DNA of 64,000 nt from Chryseobacterium capnotolerans (GCF_021278965.1 NZ_CP065589.1:2547001-2611000), one strand, 5' to 3'. Positions 9,318 to 18,755 are shown, numbered from the stretch's first letter. Notes: generated by a model from the letters alone, not told the origin. Program-made: numbers and translations.

Positions 9318-9674
9318 TTAATTTATATAAGGTGGTGACCTTGGTAAAAATAAGGTCCGTTTTACAGGAATGTTTTCAAATGGTTTATCTCTCTTTAAAA
9401 GAGCCTTCTCAGGATTTATTGATCTTCCATAAGCATAAAGCAGAAACATCGTGAAAGCTTTAGATTTCGTACCTGAATTTTGTATAGTAACATGGTGAAT
9501 ATTATTTTTATTCTCTAAAAAAGAAAATCCCATAAAAACAATGCTCCTGGCCATCACATTACCAATATATACCTGCGCATTAAAAAAGCTATTAATTACA
9601 ACACTACCCGGCAAAAGCAATCTCCATATAAAATGAAAAGCATCTTCTTTAAATGTTATTATTTGTGTTGTCAT
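9318..9674 (-). CDS. hypothetical protein
   Basis: A 118-aa open frame starting MTTQIITFKEDAFHFIWRLL. I recognise no domain, signal peptide or repeat. It lies alone between the truncated surface-protein relic and a 750-bp gap, and no competing frame covers it. Coding status is uncertain. Confidence 0.3.
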   Translation of the reverse strand: MTTQIITFKEDAFHFIWRLLLPGSVVINSFFNAQVYIGNVMARSIVFMGFSFLENKNNIHHVTIQNSGTKSKAFTMFLLYAYGRSINPEKALLKRDKPFENIPVKRTLFLPRSPPYIN

Positions 9675-10424
9675 GGATGAATAATAGTCTTAGTGTTACA
9701 ATCACAACATGGATAGATAAATAATTGTCTTTACAATCAAATTTCCATTTTCCTTTTTGTGAATTATCTGTGTTTTTCAGTTCTGTTTTTTCTCATCAAT
9801 TAGAATGCGCAAATATTCATTATTTTAGTACTTAATAGCAAATTAAACACCCCCTACAAAAGCTATACACAATTTCAACAACCTGACTATCAATGAAATA
9901 AAAACAAAATTATTTTAATAACTCTACCTTTACAAACAAGCGATTTCTATTTAAAAAACGAAAACCTTTAATCCTGAAAAGTAAGGACAACTTCCTATCA
10001 TATTTCACACAAAGAACTGGGAGACCGCAGCAATAGCTTTGAAACCAAAATCCTTTATATTTTGATGTAAATATTCTAAGAAGATTCGCAAAAAAACTCT
10101 ATTAAGTATATACAATTCTGTTTGACATTCTCATCCACATTATACCCTCCCAAATAGAGATTTAAGACTTGTAATCATAGGTCAGAAGAAAGAAATTTTG
10201 ATTATTATGGATTCTGTTACATCGGAAATTATACATTCTCTTTCTTCCTCTGATGAATAGTAATACACTACTGATCATGTCATCATAAAAATGAATAGTA
10301 TTTTCTACTAATTATCAAATACAAAGCTCCGTAAAAGCCTGTTTTTATGATCTATTAAAGCAAACAACCATTGACATTCTGCCAACGGTTGCTATTATTT
10401 CAATCAATAAAATGCTTTAAGATG
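9675..10424. other. 750-bp region without a recognisable gene
   Basis: AT-rich DNA with no open frame of note on either strand. Apart from the probable terminator near 10365-10392 I see no repeats or RNA motifs. It may contain eroded coding sequence. Confidence 0.4.
10365..10392 (-). terminator. hairpin downstream of the TPR/LuxR gene
   Basis: CAACCATTG and CAACGGTTG form a stem with one mismatch, located about 30 nt past the stop of the gene at 10425. It is a plausible terminator with a weak T tract. Confidence 0.4.
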
Positions 10425-11879
10425 CTAATATTCTCTCATCCAGTTATTAAAGTCTATATCTGAAGGAATAGAATACTTTTTACGGAGCCTGCTTCGCCGC
10501 ATCTCAACAGCTCCCAAGGTTACGTACGTATAGGTTGCAACATCTTTGGCTGAAAAATTAAGATAGGCCATTGCACAGAAGATGAGCTCACTGCTCCTTA
10601 TTTTTGGGTCGATAGTTTTTAATTTTTGGATAAAATCCGGATATAATTCTGAAAAAAGAATCAGAAATTCGGGATTATTATTTTTGGCCAACGTAAGAAG
10701 ATCATTGAATTTATTTTCTTCTATTTTCTTTTCGAGCTCTACGGTGGTCTGGCTCATCTCAGAAAGTGTCTTTTTATTTTTATAAATAAGCTTTTTATTT
10801 TGAATGTGCCATCTGTACCAAAATAAAGCCCCAATCAATAATAGAATAACTACAGAGATAATAAGATATATATACTGTCTGCTTTTGATTTTATTTTCAT
10901 GTTCTTTCTGGTCCAGAATTTGGCTGAGTGCCTGCTCTACTACTTGTTTATTTGCAACATCAAGAGAATCACTCAGTTTTTGATATTGGTAAAGATACTG
11001 GTTAGCTTCCTTGGGATCAAGATTATTTTTCATAAAATAATCTCCCAATACTCTGTATAATTGCTGCACAGCATCTGTGGCCTCTAATTCTGCAGCACTC
11101 TGAAGTGCTTTGCGATAATAACTGATTGCCAAATCCTTGTTTCCTCTGGCAGCTTCCAGATCTCCATACTTTCTCAAAGCATAGTATAAATAAGGAACCT
11201 TATATTTTTCAAGCAAAAACAATGATTTATCCAGATATTTCTGGGCTTTTCCATACTCTTTTTGCAGGGTATATATCTGTCCTTTTTTAGCATAGGTTCC
11301 ACTAAGATCAAAAAAGACCTGCTCTTCTTTCATCTTTTTTAAAATGTCCTCCTGTTTTTGTAAATGCACCCAGACTGAGTCATATTGCTTCAGCTGTGTG
11401 TAAACTTCTGTAAGGTTTTCATGGGACCAATAAGTAGACATTGCCTTTCTATAAGGGTCCTTTATCTTTTGAGAAAATTTCAATTGCTTATAGAATTCCT
11501 GAAGAGAAAGATTCATCATGCTAAGAAGTCCATACGTTCTTCCTCTCAATCTGCAGACCTCAACCTGTATATCAATATAAGAGGTAAAATAAGGTTCATT
11601 CTCAGCTTTTTTGAGATAACTTAATGCCTCATTATATCCACCTGTTTCAGCCAATACCTTCGCAATGTAAATATTTGCCAGTGTTTTGCCCTTAGAATAA
11701 TTAATTTTATCCGATTTCTTTAAAGCTTCATTGGCACTTGTAAGAGCAGGAATTAATTGTACATCAGTAAATTCTGTAAAAGATTTATCAAGAAGAAGGT
11801 CTATTTGCTTCTCTACATTCATTTGGCCCTGAACAAAAAGGCTGCTCAATAGCAGAATAAAAATGTGGAAATTTTTCAT
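10425..11879 (-). CDS. TPR-containing membrane-anchored LuxR-type regulator
   Basis: About 484 aa from the ATG at 11879 (MKNFHIFILLLSSLFVQG), which gives a proper signal sequence; the open frame extends eight codons further. Helical TPR-like repeats fill roughly residues 30-330 in the periplasm (e.g. KAQKYLDKSLFLLEKY, DLAISYYRKALQSAAEL). A membrane helix (YIYLIISVVILLLIGALFWY) is at about 345-365, then a coiled coil and a LuxR-like HTH at the C-terminus (MAYLNFSAKDVATYTYVTL, MRRSRLRKKYSI). This periplasmic TPR/cytoplasmic HTH layout is typical of Bacteroidota one-component regulators. The signal is unknown. Confidence 0.8.
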   Translation of the reverse strand: MKNFHIFILLLSSLFVQGQMNVEKQIDLLLDKSFTEFTDVQLIPALTSANEALKKSDKINYSKGKTLANIYIAKVLAETGGYNEALSYLKKAENEPYFTSYIDIQVEVCRLRGRTYGLLSMMNLSLQEFYKQLKFSQKIKDPYRKAMSTYWSHENLTEVYTQLKQYDSVWVHLQKQEDILKKMKEEQVFFDLSGTYAKKGQIYTLQKEYGKAQKYLDKSLFLLEKYKVPYLYYALRKYGDLEAARGNKDLAISYYRKALQSAAELEATDAVQQLYRVLGDYFMKNNLDPKEANQYLYQYQKLSDSLDVANKQVVEQALSQILDQKEHENKIKSRQYIYLIISVVILLLIGALFWYRWHIQNKKLIYKNKKTLSEMSQTTVELEKKIEENKFNDLLTLAKNNNPEFLILFSELYPDFIQKLKTIDPKIRSSELIFCAMAYLNFSAKDVATYTYVTLGAVEMRRSRLRKKYSIPSDIDFNNWMREY

Positions 11880-12094
11880 TAAATCGATAACATTAAGAAA
11901 CAAAATACCTATACAATTAAGATAGACGCAAAATTATCATTAATAAAACAATGAAAAAAGTGAATTTTTATAGATTTTTATCGATAACAAAGGCTTTCTA
12001 CTGATATTCATAAAAAAATACAGAGAACTAAAGAATAAGCCCTCATTACCTGCAAATATTAAGGATTCTATATTTTTGACAATGTAAGTTATGC

Positions 12095-12451
12095 TTAGCT
12101 TTTAAGCAGCTGTTCCCGGTACTCTATTCCCCATTTCGCCATCGTATCAATAATGTCGTGCAGGCTTTTTCCAAAATCCGTAAGTTCATAATCTACCGTT
12201 ACAGGCATTGTATTGTTTTGGGTTCTGCTCACCAGATTATTCATCTCTAAATCTTTAAGCTCTTTTGAAAGGGTTTTGGCAGCAATCCCTTCAAGCTGCC
12301 TTTTCAGATCCATAAAACGCATTTTACCCCCAAAATAGAGATGGCTGATGATAATGGTTTTCCATTTCCCTTCCAGCAGATAGACTGTATCTTTTACACC
12401 TCTGATATGATTTTTACACTCTGGTCCCAATTCCAATCTTTCCTTTTTCAT
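12095..12451 (-). CDS. HxlR-family transcriptional regulator
   Basis: The 118-aa product is the usual HxlR size and shows the family pattern: a Cys near the N-terminus (ELGPECKNHIRGVKDTVYLL), GKWKTIIISHLYFGGKMRFM, LEGIAAKTLSKELKDLEMNN, and YELTDFGKSLHDIIDTMAKW. The single Cys at about residue 11 is the redox/electrophile sensor in HypR- and QorR-like members. It is divergent from a nitroreductase gene, and two palindromes (12506-12537) lie between them, so it very probably controls that gene in response to electrophiles or quinones. Repressor versus activator cannot be read from sequence. Confidence 0.9.
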   Translation of the reverse strand: MKKERLELGPECKNHIRGVKDTVYLLEGKWKTIIISHLYFGGKMRFMDLKRQLEGIAAKTLSKELKDLEMNNLVSRTQNNTMPVTVDYELTDFGKSLHDIIDTMAKWGIEYREQLLKS

Positions 12452-12505
12452 ATTGAATCATTAGATCACAAAATTAGGTAATTATTCAAAACTATTGAAA
12501 CTTGA

Positions 12506-12537
12506 TTACCTATAGGTAACTGATTACCTACGGGTAA
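12506..12537. promoter_or_regulatory. tandem palindromic operator, probable HxlR site
   Basis: TTACCTATAGGTAA (12506-12519) is a perfect palindrome and TTACCTACGGGTAA (12524-12537) is nearly so; centres are 18 bp apart, on similar faces of the helix. A half-like AGGTAAT lies at 12475. The sites are in the divergent spacer just upstream of the nitroreductase promoter. Confidence 0.75.
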
Positions 12538-12566
12538 CAGGTATATAAAAGCAACTGCTTATGGTG

Positions 12567-12574
12567 TAACTTTG
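12567..12574 (+). promoter_or_regulatory. -7 promoter element of the nitroreductase gene
   Basis: TAACTTTG fits the Bacteroidota -7 consensus TAnnTTTG. It lies 32 nt before the ATG and about 30 bp after the second palindrome; no good -33 TTTG is seen, as expected for a regulated promoter. Confidence 0.55.
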
Positions 12575-12605
12575 CATCATCAATCAGTAAGTAAATAATA
12601 CAATT

Positions 12606-13238
12606 ATGTCACTAAATGAAACACTAAACTGGAGATCTGCCACCAAAGGCTATAATGGAAAAACCATTGAAGATGATAAAATGGAGCAAATACTGGAAGC
12701 TATTCGTCTTGCCCCTTCAAGCTCAGGACTACAGCCATTTAAAGTTTTAGTTATTACAAATAAGGAATTAAGAGAAAAATTACAGCCTATTTCCTGCAAT
12801 CAGGATCAGATTGTACAAGCTTCACATATCCTGATCTTTGCTGCGTGGGATGAATATACCACAGAAAGAGTAGATTCATTTTTTGAGTTCAGCAATCAGG
12901 TAAGAAAACTACCCAACAGTGCTACAGATGATTATCGTTTGAATTTATTGGGCATGCTGGAAAAACAAACCAGAGACCAGCATTTTAATAATGCTTCCAA
13001 ACAAACTTATATTGCTTTAGGTTTTGGACTTTTAGCAGCAGCTGATCTTAGAGTAGATGCTACTCCAATAGAAGGATTTAACAATGAAGCTGTAGATGAG
13101 CTGCTTAATTTGCCTGGACAAGGTTTAAAAAGTACTGTTTTAATGGCTCTTGGCTATAAAGATGAAGAAACCGACTGGTGGGGGAAACTGGACAGAGTAA
13201 GAAGGTCGAAGGAGGAACTGTTTGTGGAGATCAACTAA
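12606..13238 (+). CDS. nitroreductase-family NAD(P)H-dependent oxidoreductase
   Basis: The 210-aa product is a typical FMN-dependent nitroreductase (NfsB-like): ATKGYNGKTI near the N-terminus, EQILEAIRLAPSSSGLQPFK (FMN-contacting SSxxxQP-type motif, about residues 29-48), and a late Gly-rich LMALGYKDEE. Such enzymes reduce nitroaromatics, quinones or flavins in the cytoplasm using NAD(P)H. It lies divergent to an HxlR regulator and 90 bp before a flavin oxidoreductase, suggesting an inducible electrophile-detoxification unit. The physiological substrate is not known. Confidence 0.9.
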   Translation: MSLNETLNWRSATKGYNGKTIEDDKMEQILEAIRLAPSSSGLQPFKVLVITNKELREKLQPISCNQDQIVQASHILIFAAWDEYTTERVDSFFEFSNQVRKLPNSATDDYRLNLLGMLEKQTRDQHFNNASKQTYIALGFGLLAAADLRVDATPIEGFNNEAVDELLNLPGQGLKSTVLMALGYKDEETDWWGKLDRVRRSKEELFVEIN

Positions 13239-13259
13239 ATTAAGTCTAAAATTAATAAT

Positions 13260-13296
13260 AAAAAACAGGAAATCTTTTGAAGGTCTTCTGTTTTTT
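13260..13296 (+). terminator. terminator between nitroreductase and flavin oxidoreductase genes
   Basis: AAAAACAG (13261-13268) and CTGTTTTT (13288-13295) form a stem with a T-rich 3' side. The downstream gene therefore may have its own promoter. Confidence 0.55.
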
Positions 13297-13328
13297 GTTT
13301 TACATTCATAGACCCATAAATCATTATC

Positions 13329-14321
13329 ATGGAATTGAAATTAAGCATCCTTGATCAGACTCCCGTTGTTAAAGGCAGCAGCCCCTCCAAGGCGCTCAAC
13401 AATAGCCTGACACTTGCAAAAACAGCTGATGAACTAGGCTATCACAGCATTTTATATTCGGAGCATCATGGTGTGGAAGCGTATGGAAGTTCCAGTCCGG
13501 AAATTCTTGCAGCAACGGTTCTTGCCAATACAAACAATATTAAAGTAGGTACGGGAGGAATTATGCTTCGTAATTATTCTGCTTTTAAGATTGCAGAATG
13601 GGCCAAAATGCTTGCTTCCATGTACCCAAACCGTTTTATACTGGGACTTGGAAAAGCTCCCGGCGGTCTGAAAGACGCTGTATTAGCCCTGAACGGTCAT
13701 AAGCTTCCTATCCTCAACAATATCAATGAAAAGTTGGAAGAAATTATTTCGTATTTAAAAGATCAAAATCATAAGGACACTGATTTGTTTGCCCAACCTA
13801 CCCATGTTCCGGTATTACCAGAGATCACCTGGCTGGGTTCAGGTGACAGCTCAGCAAAAGAAGCCGCTAAGTATGGTATTTCTTATTCTATGGCCGATTT
13901 CATAGTAGACGGATCCAATACAGAGATTCATAAAACATATCTGGATACATTTAATTATTCCGGATATAAAAACCGACCTTCTTTTCAGGTTGCCATTTCT
14001 GTTTCTGTGGCTGACAATCTGGAGCAGGCACGTTATAATGCATTCGGAATGGTGTATCAGTTCCTTGAATCCAGAAAGATTTTAGCACCAGCTGCATTAA
14101 AATCCTCCGAAGAAGTGCAATCTCTCATTAATGATACTGAAGACCAAAACCTTTTCAATATTTTACTAAATAAGGTAGTGATGGGTACTCCGGACACTAT
14201 TCATTCAAAACTTGAAGAAAAAGCATTGCAATACGGAACCCAGGATCTTGTTCTGTTATCCAATATGTTCAACGAAGAAGACAGGCTTTTTACCTATAAA
14301 AGTATGATTCAAAAAAAGTGA
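13329..14321 (+). CDS. LLM-class (luciferase-like) flavin-dependent monooxygenase
   Basis: The 330-aa protein matches the bacterial luciferase-like TIM-barrel family of the YhbW/MsnO8 type: LSILDQTPVVKGSSP at the N-terminus, ELGYHSILYSEHHGVEAYGS (about residues 36-55), IKVGTGGIMLRNYSAFKIAE and NRFILGLGKAPGG. The EHHG motif with the following Gly-rich strands forms the F420/FMN pocket. The likely role is oxidation of a small organic substrate with reduced FMN, which the upstream nitroreductase could supply. The substrate is unknown; the family call is firm. Confidence 0.9.
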   Translation: MELKLSILDQTPVVKGSSPSKALNNSLTLAKTADELGYHSILYSEHHGVEAYGSSSPEILAATVLANTNNIKVGTGGIMLRNYSAFKIAEWAKMLASMYPNRFILGLGKAPGGLKDAVLALNGHKLPILNNINEKLEEIISYLKDQNHKDTDLFAQPTHVPVLPEITWLGSGDSSAKEAAKYGISYSMADFIVDGSNTEIHKTYLDTFNYSGYKNRPSFQVAISVSVADNLEQARYNAFGMVYQFLESRKILAPAALKSSEEVQSLINDTEDQNLFNILLNKVVMGTPDTIHSKLEEKALQYGTQDLVLLSNMFNEEDRLFTYKSMIQKK

Positions 14322-14371
14322 GTATATGAAAATATCGGTTTTCAAAAAAGTTTAGAATATACCAGAAAAAT

Positions 14372-14398
14372 AGCCAGAAATAATCTTATTTTCTGGCT
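14372..14398. terminator. bidirectional terminator
   Basis: AGCCAGAAA (14372-14380) and TTTCTGGCT (14390-14398) form a perfect 9-bp stem between convergent genes. Confidence 0.6.
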
Positions 14399-14430
14399 TA
14401 GTTTATCAAAAGGCATAAGATCCCATTTTC

Positions 14431-14682
14431 CTATTTCAAATTTCTGGATTCCAGTTCTTTTTCTAATTCCTGATTGCGTTTGTTCCATTGAATTCCCACG
14501 AAGCCTGCAAAAAATAATGGGAAAAAGGTAAAAAATCCGATTCCGTGGCTCACACTGCTATACACAGCAACACCAACCAAAAAACCTATAAGAACAGCAT
14601 TGATTATTTTATCCGATTTGGATTTCTTCTTTTTCTCTAATAGTTCCTGGTCAGTTAATTTATTTAACTCTTTTTCATTCAT
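14431..14682 (-). CDS. small two-helix membrane protein
   Basis: The 83-aa product has a charged N-terminus (LEKKKKSKSDK), two hydrophobic helices (IINAVLIGFLVGVAVYSSV and IGFFTFFPLFFAGFVGI, about residues 26-66) and a charged tail. No family-specific motif is recognised. It stands alone, upstream of the bidirectional terminator. It is a plausible inner-membrane protein of unknown role. Confidence 0.6.
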   Translation of the reverse strand: MNEKELNKLTDQELLEKKKKSKSDKIINAVLIGFLVGVAVYSSVSHGIGFFTFFPLFFAGFVGIQWNKRNQELEKELESRNLK

Positions 14683-14760
14683 GGGTAATCGTTTTTAGTT
14701 TTTTATTTGAGCTCCAGCTAACTTACAAAAGTTTTGTATTTTGTCAATAACAATATTTAA

Positions 14761-15303
14761 TTAATTAGCGGCAGGATCAATCAGTTCAGTAGTAATACTT
14801 AAAGATTTCAAAAGATTTTTATTATCAAAAAATAATGTTGTGAAGTGCTTTTCATTTTTGAAAACAAGTTTTGATCCTCCGGAAAATTCACTATCAGCAC
14901 CCAGTTTTTGAACTTTTACTCTATTTTTTTTGAATTGGATTTTTGCTTCATCTAATGTTGTTTTGTTCATTATAAGCCCATAAGGCAGTCCTCCAATGAC
15001 CAAAGCATTATGTTCCGATATATCAAAAAACATTTCATTAATAATATTATTCTTTCCAAGGCCGGAATACAATTCTAATCCTGATTTTGTTGGCCATTTG
15101 GCATATTTTTCACCATTGGCATCTTCATAGAATATCGTTTTTGTATTTAAAGCCTTCGACATTGTATCCGGGGTCTGTGGAAAAATAAATTCAGATTTTT
15201 TATTCAGTAAAGAATTGAGCGCAGCTGTTTTTTGCGAAAAAGCACTTATACTTAATAATTGAAAAAATACAGCAAGAACCAAGGTGAATGGTTTTATTTT
15301 CAT
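14761..15303 (-). CDS. secreted/periplasmic hypothetical protein
   Basis: The 180-aa product has a signal peptide (MKIKPFTLVLAVFFQLLSIS, cleaved near AFSQ) and a mixed alpha/beta mature part with GLPYGLIMNKTTLDEAKIQF, a sequence resembling the 'F...G.....GMT..EV' blocks of small periplasmic proteins. No catalytic residues are evident and I do not recognise the family. It has its own transcription unit with a 78-bp spacer to 14682. Confidence 0.6.
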   Translation of the reverse strand: MKIKPFTLVLAVFFQLLSISAFSQKTAALNSLLNKKSEFIFPQTPDTMSKALNTKTIFYEDANGEKYAKWPTKSGLELYSGLGKNNIINEMFFDISEHNALVIGGLPYGLIMNKTTLDEAKIQFKKNRVKVQKLGADSEFSGGSKLVFKNEKHFTTLFFDNKNLLKSLSITTELIDPAAN

Positions 15304-15622
15304 GTTGATTATTTTGATGGTTTCGGGTTTAAAGATATTAAAAATAGAGTGAATAAGCTGGAAGTTGGAAGTTACTATTTAACAAGCCATTACTGTATTA
15401 CTTTTTAAGGGAAACGCAAAGTTTTATGATACTGATGTATATTTTTAAGGAGGCTAAGATGGAATCGACTTCATTAATTCTTTATAAGCGGCCAAATACC
15501 CAACCTTTCCATCAACGGTACTTTTTCTTGAATAATGATCGTTTATTGATAAGCAGAACCGGGAAAAAATAATGTAAATTTGTACCATCCTGCGGCAAAG
15601 GCAGGATTTATTCTTTAATATC

Positions 15623-16566
15623 ATGAAAAAAACAGCATTTTCTTTACTGGCGCTTTTGTTTCATTTTGCATGCCAGGCACAAAATTTTGACGTTATTCCA
15701 TTAGGGATCTATGGCGGAGAACAGGAAGATAATTTATCTGCTTATTTGGTAGGAGCAACTAATGACAATACATTTCTTTGCCTTGATGCCGGAACTGTAA
15801 ACACCGGAATCCGAAAAGCAATTCAAGAAAAAAGCCTCACCGGTCCTGAAGAAACTGTTCTAAAAGATCAGATTAAAGGATATTTTATTTCTCACGGTCA
15901 TTTGGATCATTTAGCCGGTCTTATCATCAACTCTCCGGCTGATTCTAAAAAAGATATTTTTGCAATACCGTCGGTAATTCAAATTCTGCAAAATCATTAT
16001 TTTATCACAGATACATGGATCAATTTTGCCGATCAGGGCCAGAAGCCTATCCTTGGAAAATACCATTATAATGAGCTGCAGGAAGGGGTAGAAATCCCAA
16101 CCCCAAAAACCTCTTTTTCTTAACGGGATATGAGCTTAGCCATGTTAATCCTTATAAAAGCAGTGCTGCACTTGTCAGAAATGAAGACCATTACCTGCTT
16201 TATCTGGGGGATACTGGTGCAGATAAAATCGAAAAGTCTGACCGCATGGATAACCTCTGGAAAAATGTAGCCCCATTGGTACAAAGTAAGCAATTGAATA
16301 CTATATTGATCGAAGTTTCTTTCCCAAACAGCCAGCCTGAAAATCTTTTATTTGGCCACCTTACTCCTAACCTGTTGGTGAAGGAACTGGAAAATCTGAA
16401 GGAAAAAGCCGGACAAAAAGATCTGGAAGGCCTGAATATCGTGGTTACGCATAGAAAACCTACAGGTAACAATCCTGAGATCATCAAAGAGGAGCTTTTA
16501 AAAAACAATCCTTTAAAAGTAAAATATATTTTCCCTGAACAGGGCAAAAGAATTAACTTACCATAG
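15623..16566 (+). CDS. MBL-fold cyclic-nucleotide phosphodiesterase (class II) like protein, frameshifted
   Basis: A single gene of about 314 aa is split into 15623-16123 and a second frame ending at 16566. It has a signal peptide (MKKTAFSLLALLFHFACQA). The metal-binding FISHGHLDHLAGL (about residues 91-103) gives the HxHxDH of metallo-beta-lactamases; the second half has LLYLGDTGADKIEKSD, LIEVSFPN, LLFGHLTPNLL and VVTHRKPTGNN, which are class II phosphodiesterase (CpdP/PDE1-type) blocks. It probably hydrolyses cyclic nucleotides in the periplasm. The break is at an A5 run (16105-16109); one extra A gives PTPKNLFFLTGYELSHVNPY, so the gene may be intact in vivo. Confidence 0.75.
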
Positions 16567-16567
16567 T

Positions 16568-16607
16568 CATAAAGAGCGATGAAACTGATGTCTCATCGCT
16601 CTTTATG
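16568..16607. terminator. strong bidirectional terminator
   Basis: CATAAAGAGCGATGA (16568-16582) and TCATCGCTCTTTATG (16593-16607) form a perfect 15-bp stem with a 10-nt loop, between the convergent phosphodiesterase and ADP-ribosyltransferase genes. Confidence 0.8.
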
Positions 16608-16634
16608 TATTACATTTTTCAGGTTGTATTTCTA

Positions 16635-17378
16635 CTAATTGATTATTTCTCCTTTACCATCTTTCAGTTTTCCACGGAAGTTCTGAAGCTCTTCAGGATT
16701 TGGCTTGCTCCATTCTGCTGCTTCTCCAATAATTTTCAAGGGAAGATCTGAACGATAAGAACGGGTCAAATTACCTGGAAATTTTTTGTCGGTTAGATTC
16801 GGATCATTTTCAAAAGGACCTGTGGGTTCTACTACATATACTCTTTCAACACCATCCCCTTTTGCTAAAGCAGCAGCAAGTCCCGCACCATTAGCTAATG
16901 CAGTGAAATAAATATGATTCATCCTGAATTCTTCTTTATAATTGGAATTACCGCCCGGTGTTAGCAGGCCTCCTATCGGTAAATCGGCTTTTGTTCCATG
17001 ATAGAATGGACCTTGATCAAAAATTTTATCTTTTATTGACAGAGCCAGATCATGATATTCCTTTGATTTTTCCGGATCAGAAAGTGCTTCATAACTTTCA
17101 GCTATCTTTAAATAAAGAGTGTAAAAAGCACTTTTAGCGGTATCATCATTTGTTTTTAAAGCATGTGCTAAGGCTGTTTCAAACCATTTCAACCGATCAG
17201 AAGATTTTGTTTGATTCCGGGCAATATAATAGGCCGCAAGAAATTTTTCAAAATCGTTTGTTGCCTCATTCCAGGCTTGCTCAAATAATTTCTCAGCTTC
17301 TTCAGGATTATTTTGTTCCTCTCTGCTCATTCCCTGGATACAAAGCTTAACAACATTATTAAATGGTGAAAATTCCAT
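16635..17378 (-). CDS. arr: rifampin ADP-ribosyltransferase (Arr-like) with N-terminal TPR-like domain
   Basis: The C-terminal 120 residues of this 247-aa protein are Arr: FYHGTKADLPIGGLLTPGGN (about residues 128-147), HIYFTALANGAGLAAALAKG, YVVEPTGPFENDPNLTDKKF and GNLTRSYRSDLPLKIIGEAA are the family blocks that bind NAD and rifamycin. Arr inactivates rifampin by ADP-ribosylating its ansa-bridge hydroxyl in the cytoplasm. Classical Arr is about 140 aa; here about 125 helical residues precede it (EEAEKLFEQAWNEATNDFEK, RLKWFETALAHALKTND), resembling two or three TPRs. The fusion, its chromosomal setting and lack of flanking mobile DNA suggest an intrinsic gene. Resistance itself is inferred. 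Confidence 0.85.
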   Translation of the reverse strand: MEFSPFNNVVKLCIQGMSREEQNNPEEAEKLFEQAWNEATNDFEKFLAAYYIARNQTKSSDRLKWFETALAHALKTNDDTAKSAFYTLYLKIAESYEALSDPEKSKEYHDLALSIKDKIFDQGPFYHGTKADLPIGGLLTPGGNSNYKEEFRMNHIYFTALANGAGLAAALAKGDGVERVYVVEPTGPFENDPNLTDKKFPGNLTRSYRSDLPLKIIGEAAEWSKPNPEELQNFRGKLKDGKGEIIN

Positions 17379-17414
17379 GGTCTAAATATTTTGTTTCAAA
17401 TTTTTAAATTTCTA

Positions 17415-18755
17415 TTACTTATCATGGGTATTAAACCTTTGCTCCAGAAATGACTCTGTTGAAATCCCATGTTTTTCAAAATCGGAAATGATCATTTCTT
17501 TCAATTTTTGAAACCTTTCTGCGGATACTCCATCCCATTCTTTTACTGCCATATAAAAAAATGTACCCTTATATTTCTGAAGAACTGAACGAACTGAAGC
17601 ATAGTCCATATTTGTAAGGATTTCATCTGTGAAATCACCTTTAAGAGGCAAACTAATGGAAGAACTGAACTCAATGGGTCTAAATGCAGTATCTTTTGAT
17701 GTCTGGAAATTGGAAACCGGAAATGTCTCATGTGGATTATAAACAGTCAGATAAACAGGAACAGCATTTCCATCATCCTTACTGAATATACTTTTATTCA
17801 TTACAGCAAAGAATTTTCCAGGTTTATTGATAACCGCCATGTGATAGGCAACACTATCGGGATGTTTGATGTATTTTTCAAGAATTTCATTATCTTCCGT
17901 ACGACGTAAGCCTATGATTTCTATTTTCGGCGTATATGGATTGCTGCCTATCTCCGGAACAAATTCTATAGAAGCTTTCGGATCATTGGTAAAGAGAACT
18001 ATCGGACCAAATTTTAGTGCATAATCGGCTGCTACTTTTTGAGCCCGCTCAAAGTTTTTCTCATAATCAGATTCTATTTGGAGCATGGCTCTGGTGAGAG
18101 ATCTTGCTTCTTCATTTCTTTTGTTTTGAATACTATCTGAGCCACAGGTACGGGCCAGTATTAACAGAGCAGATACCGCTGACAAAGAAATGGCAATATA
18201 TTTATAATTACGATTTTTGGAGACTTGCAGTTGTTTTACAAGATGGGACTCTTTTTCCTGTTTATTTTTCCCAATCTCTTCTTCATTGGTCTGAAAAGAC
18301 TGTTGAGTATTCTGTTCCAGATTCACGAGAAGCTCATCCCTGAATGCAATGAATATTGCAATATCATCTGCTGACTTTTGATTCCGGGGATTAAATTGCC
18401 ATACCAGCTTTTTTCCATTCTTCAGCTTGATGCGCATAGAAGGTGGCGGAGCCTGCAAAAAGTTATAGGGTGGAATGCTGTCTATATCTTCATAACGAAT
18501 ACGACCATACTTTTCTGAAGTAAAACCTTCATGATCTACCATAAGTGTATCTGTTTCACTTGATATTTTGATAAAACGGGCTATACAATACAGTAAGGCT
18601 CCGATTCCGAGCGGGATGATAATCCATAAACTCCATGGAATAGTATCCAGAAGAGCACTACTCAACAAAATTATAACCAAAGGAATTCCAAAAAGAAACA
18701 GCAAAACATATAAAGCACCTTTGCTATTCTGGTATCTGAATGTAAATTGTTTCAT
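17415..18755 (-). CDS. membrane protein of unknown function
   Basis: About 446 aa from the ATG at 18755 (MKQFTFRYQNSKGALYVLLF; the frame extends seven codons upstream). There are two adjacent hydrophobic segments at about 15-60 (FLFGIPLVIILLSSALL, LWIIIPLGIGALLYCIARF), a PH-like stretch (LMVDHEGFTSEKYGRIRYED), a third helix near residue 190, and a soluble C-terminal half of about 240 residues. It lies 36 bp upstream of the arr-like gene on the same strand, so the two may be co-transcribed. I do not recognise the C-terminal domain. Confidence 0.65.
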   Translation of the reverse strand: MKQFTFRYQNSKGALYVLLFLFGIPLVIILLSSALLDTIPWSLWIIIPLGIGALLYCIARFIKISSETDTLMVDHEGFTSEKYGRIRYEDIDSIPPYNFLQAPPPSMRIKLKNGKKLVWQFNPRNQKSADDIAIFIAFRDELLVNLEQNTQQSFQTNEEEIGKNKQEKESHLVKQLQVSKNRNYKYIAISLSAVSALLILARTCGSDSIQNKRNEEARSLTRAMLQIESDYEKNFERAQKVAADYALKFGPIVLFTNDPKASIEFVPEIGSNPYTPKIEIIGLRRTEDNEILEKYIKHPDSVAYHMAVINKPGKFFAVMNKSIFSKDDGNAVPVYLTVYNPHETFPVSNFQTSKDTAFRPIEFSSSISLPLKGDFTDEILTNMDYASVRSVLQKYKGTFFYMAVKEWDGVSAERFQKLKEMIISDFEKHGISTESFLEQRFNTHDK

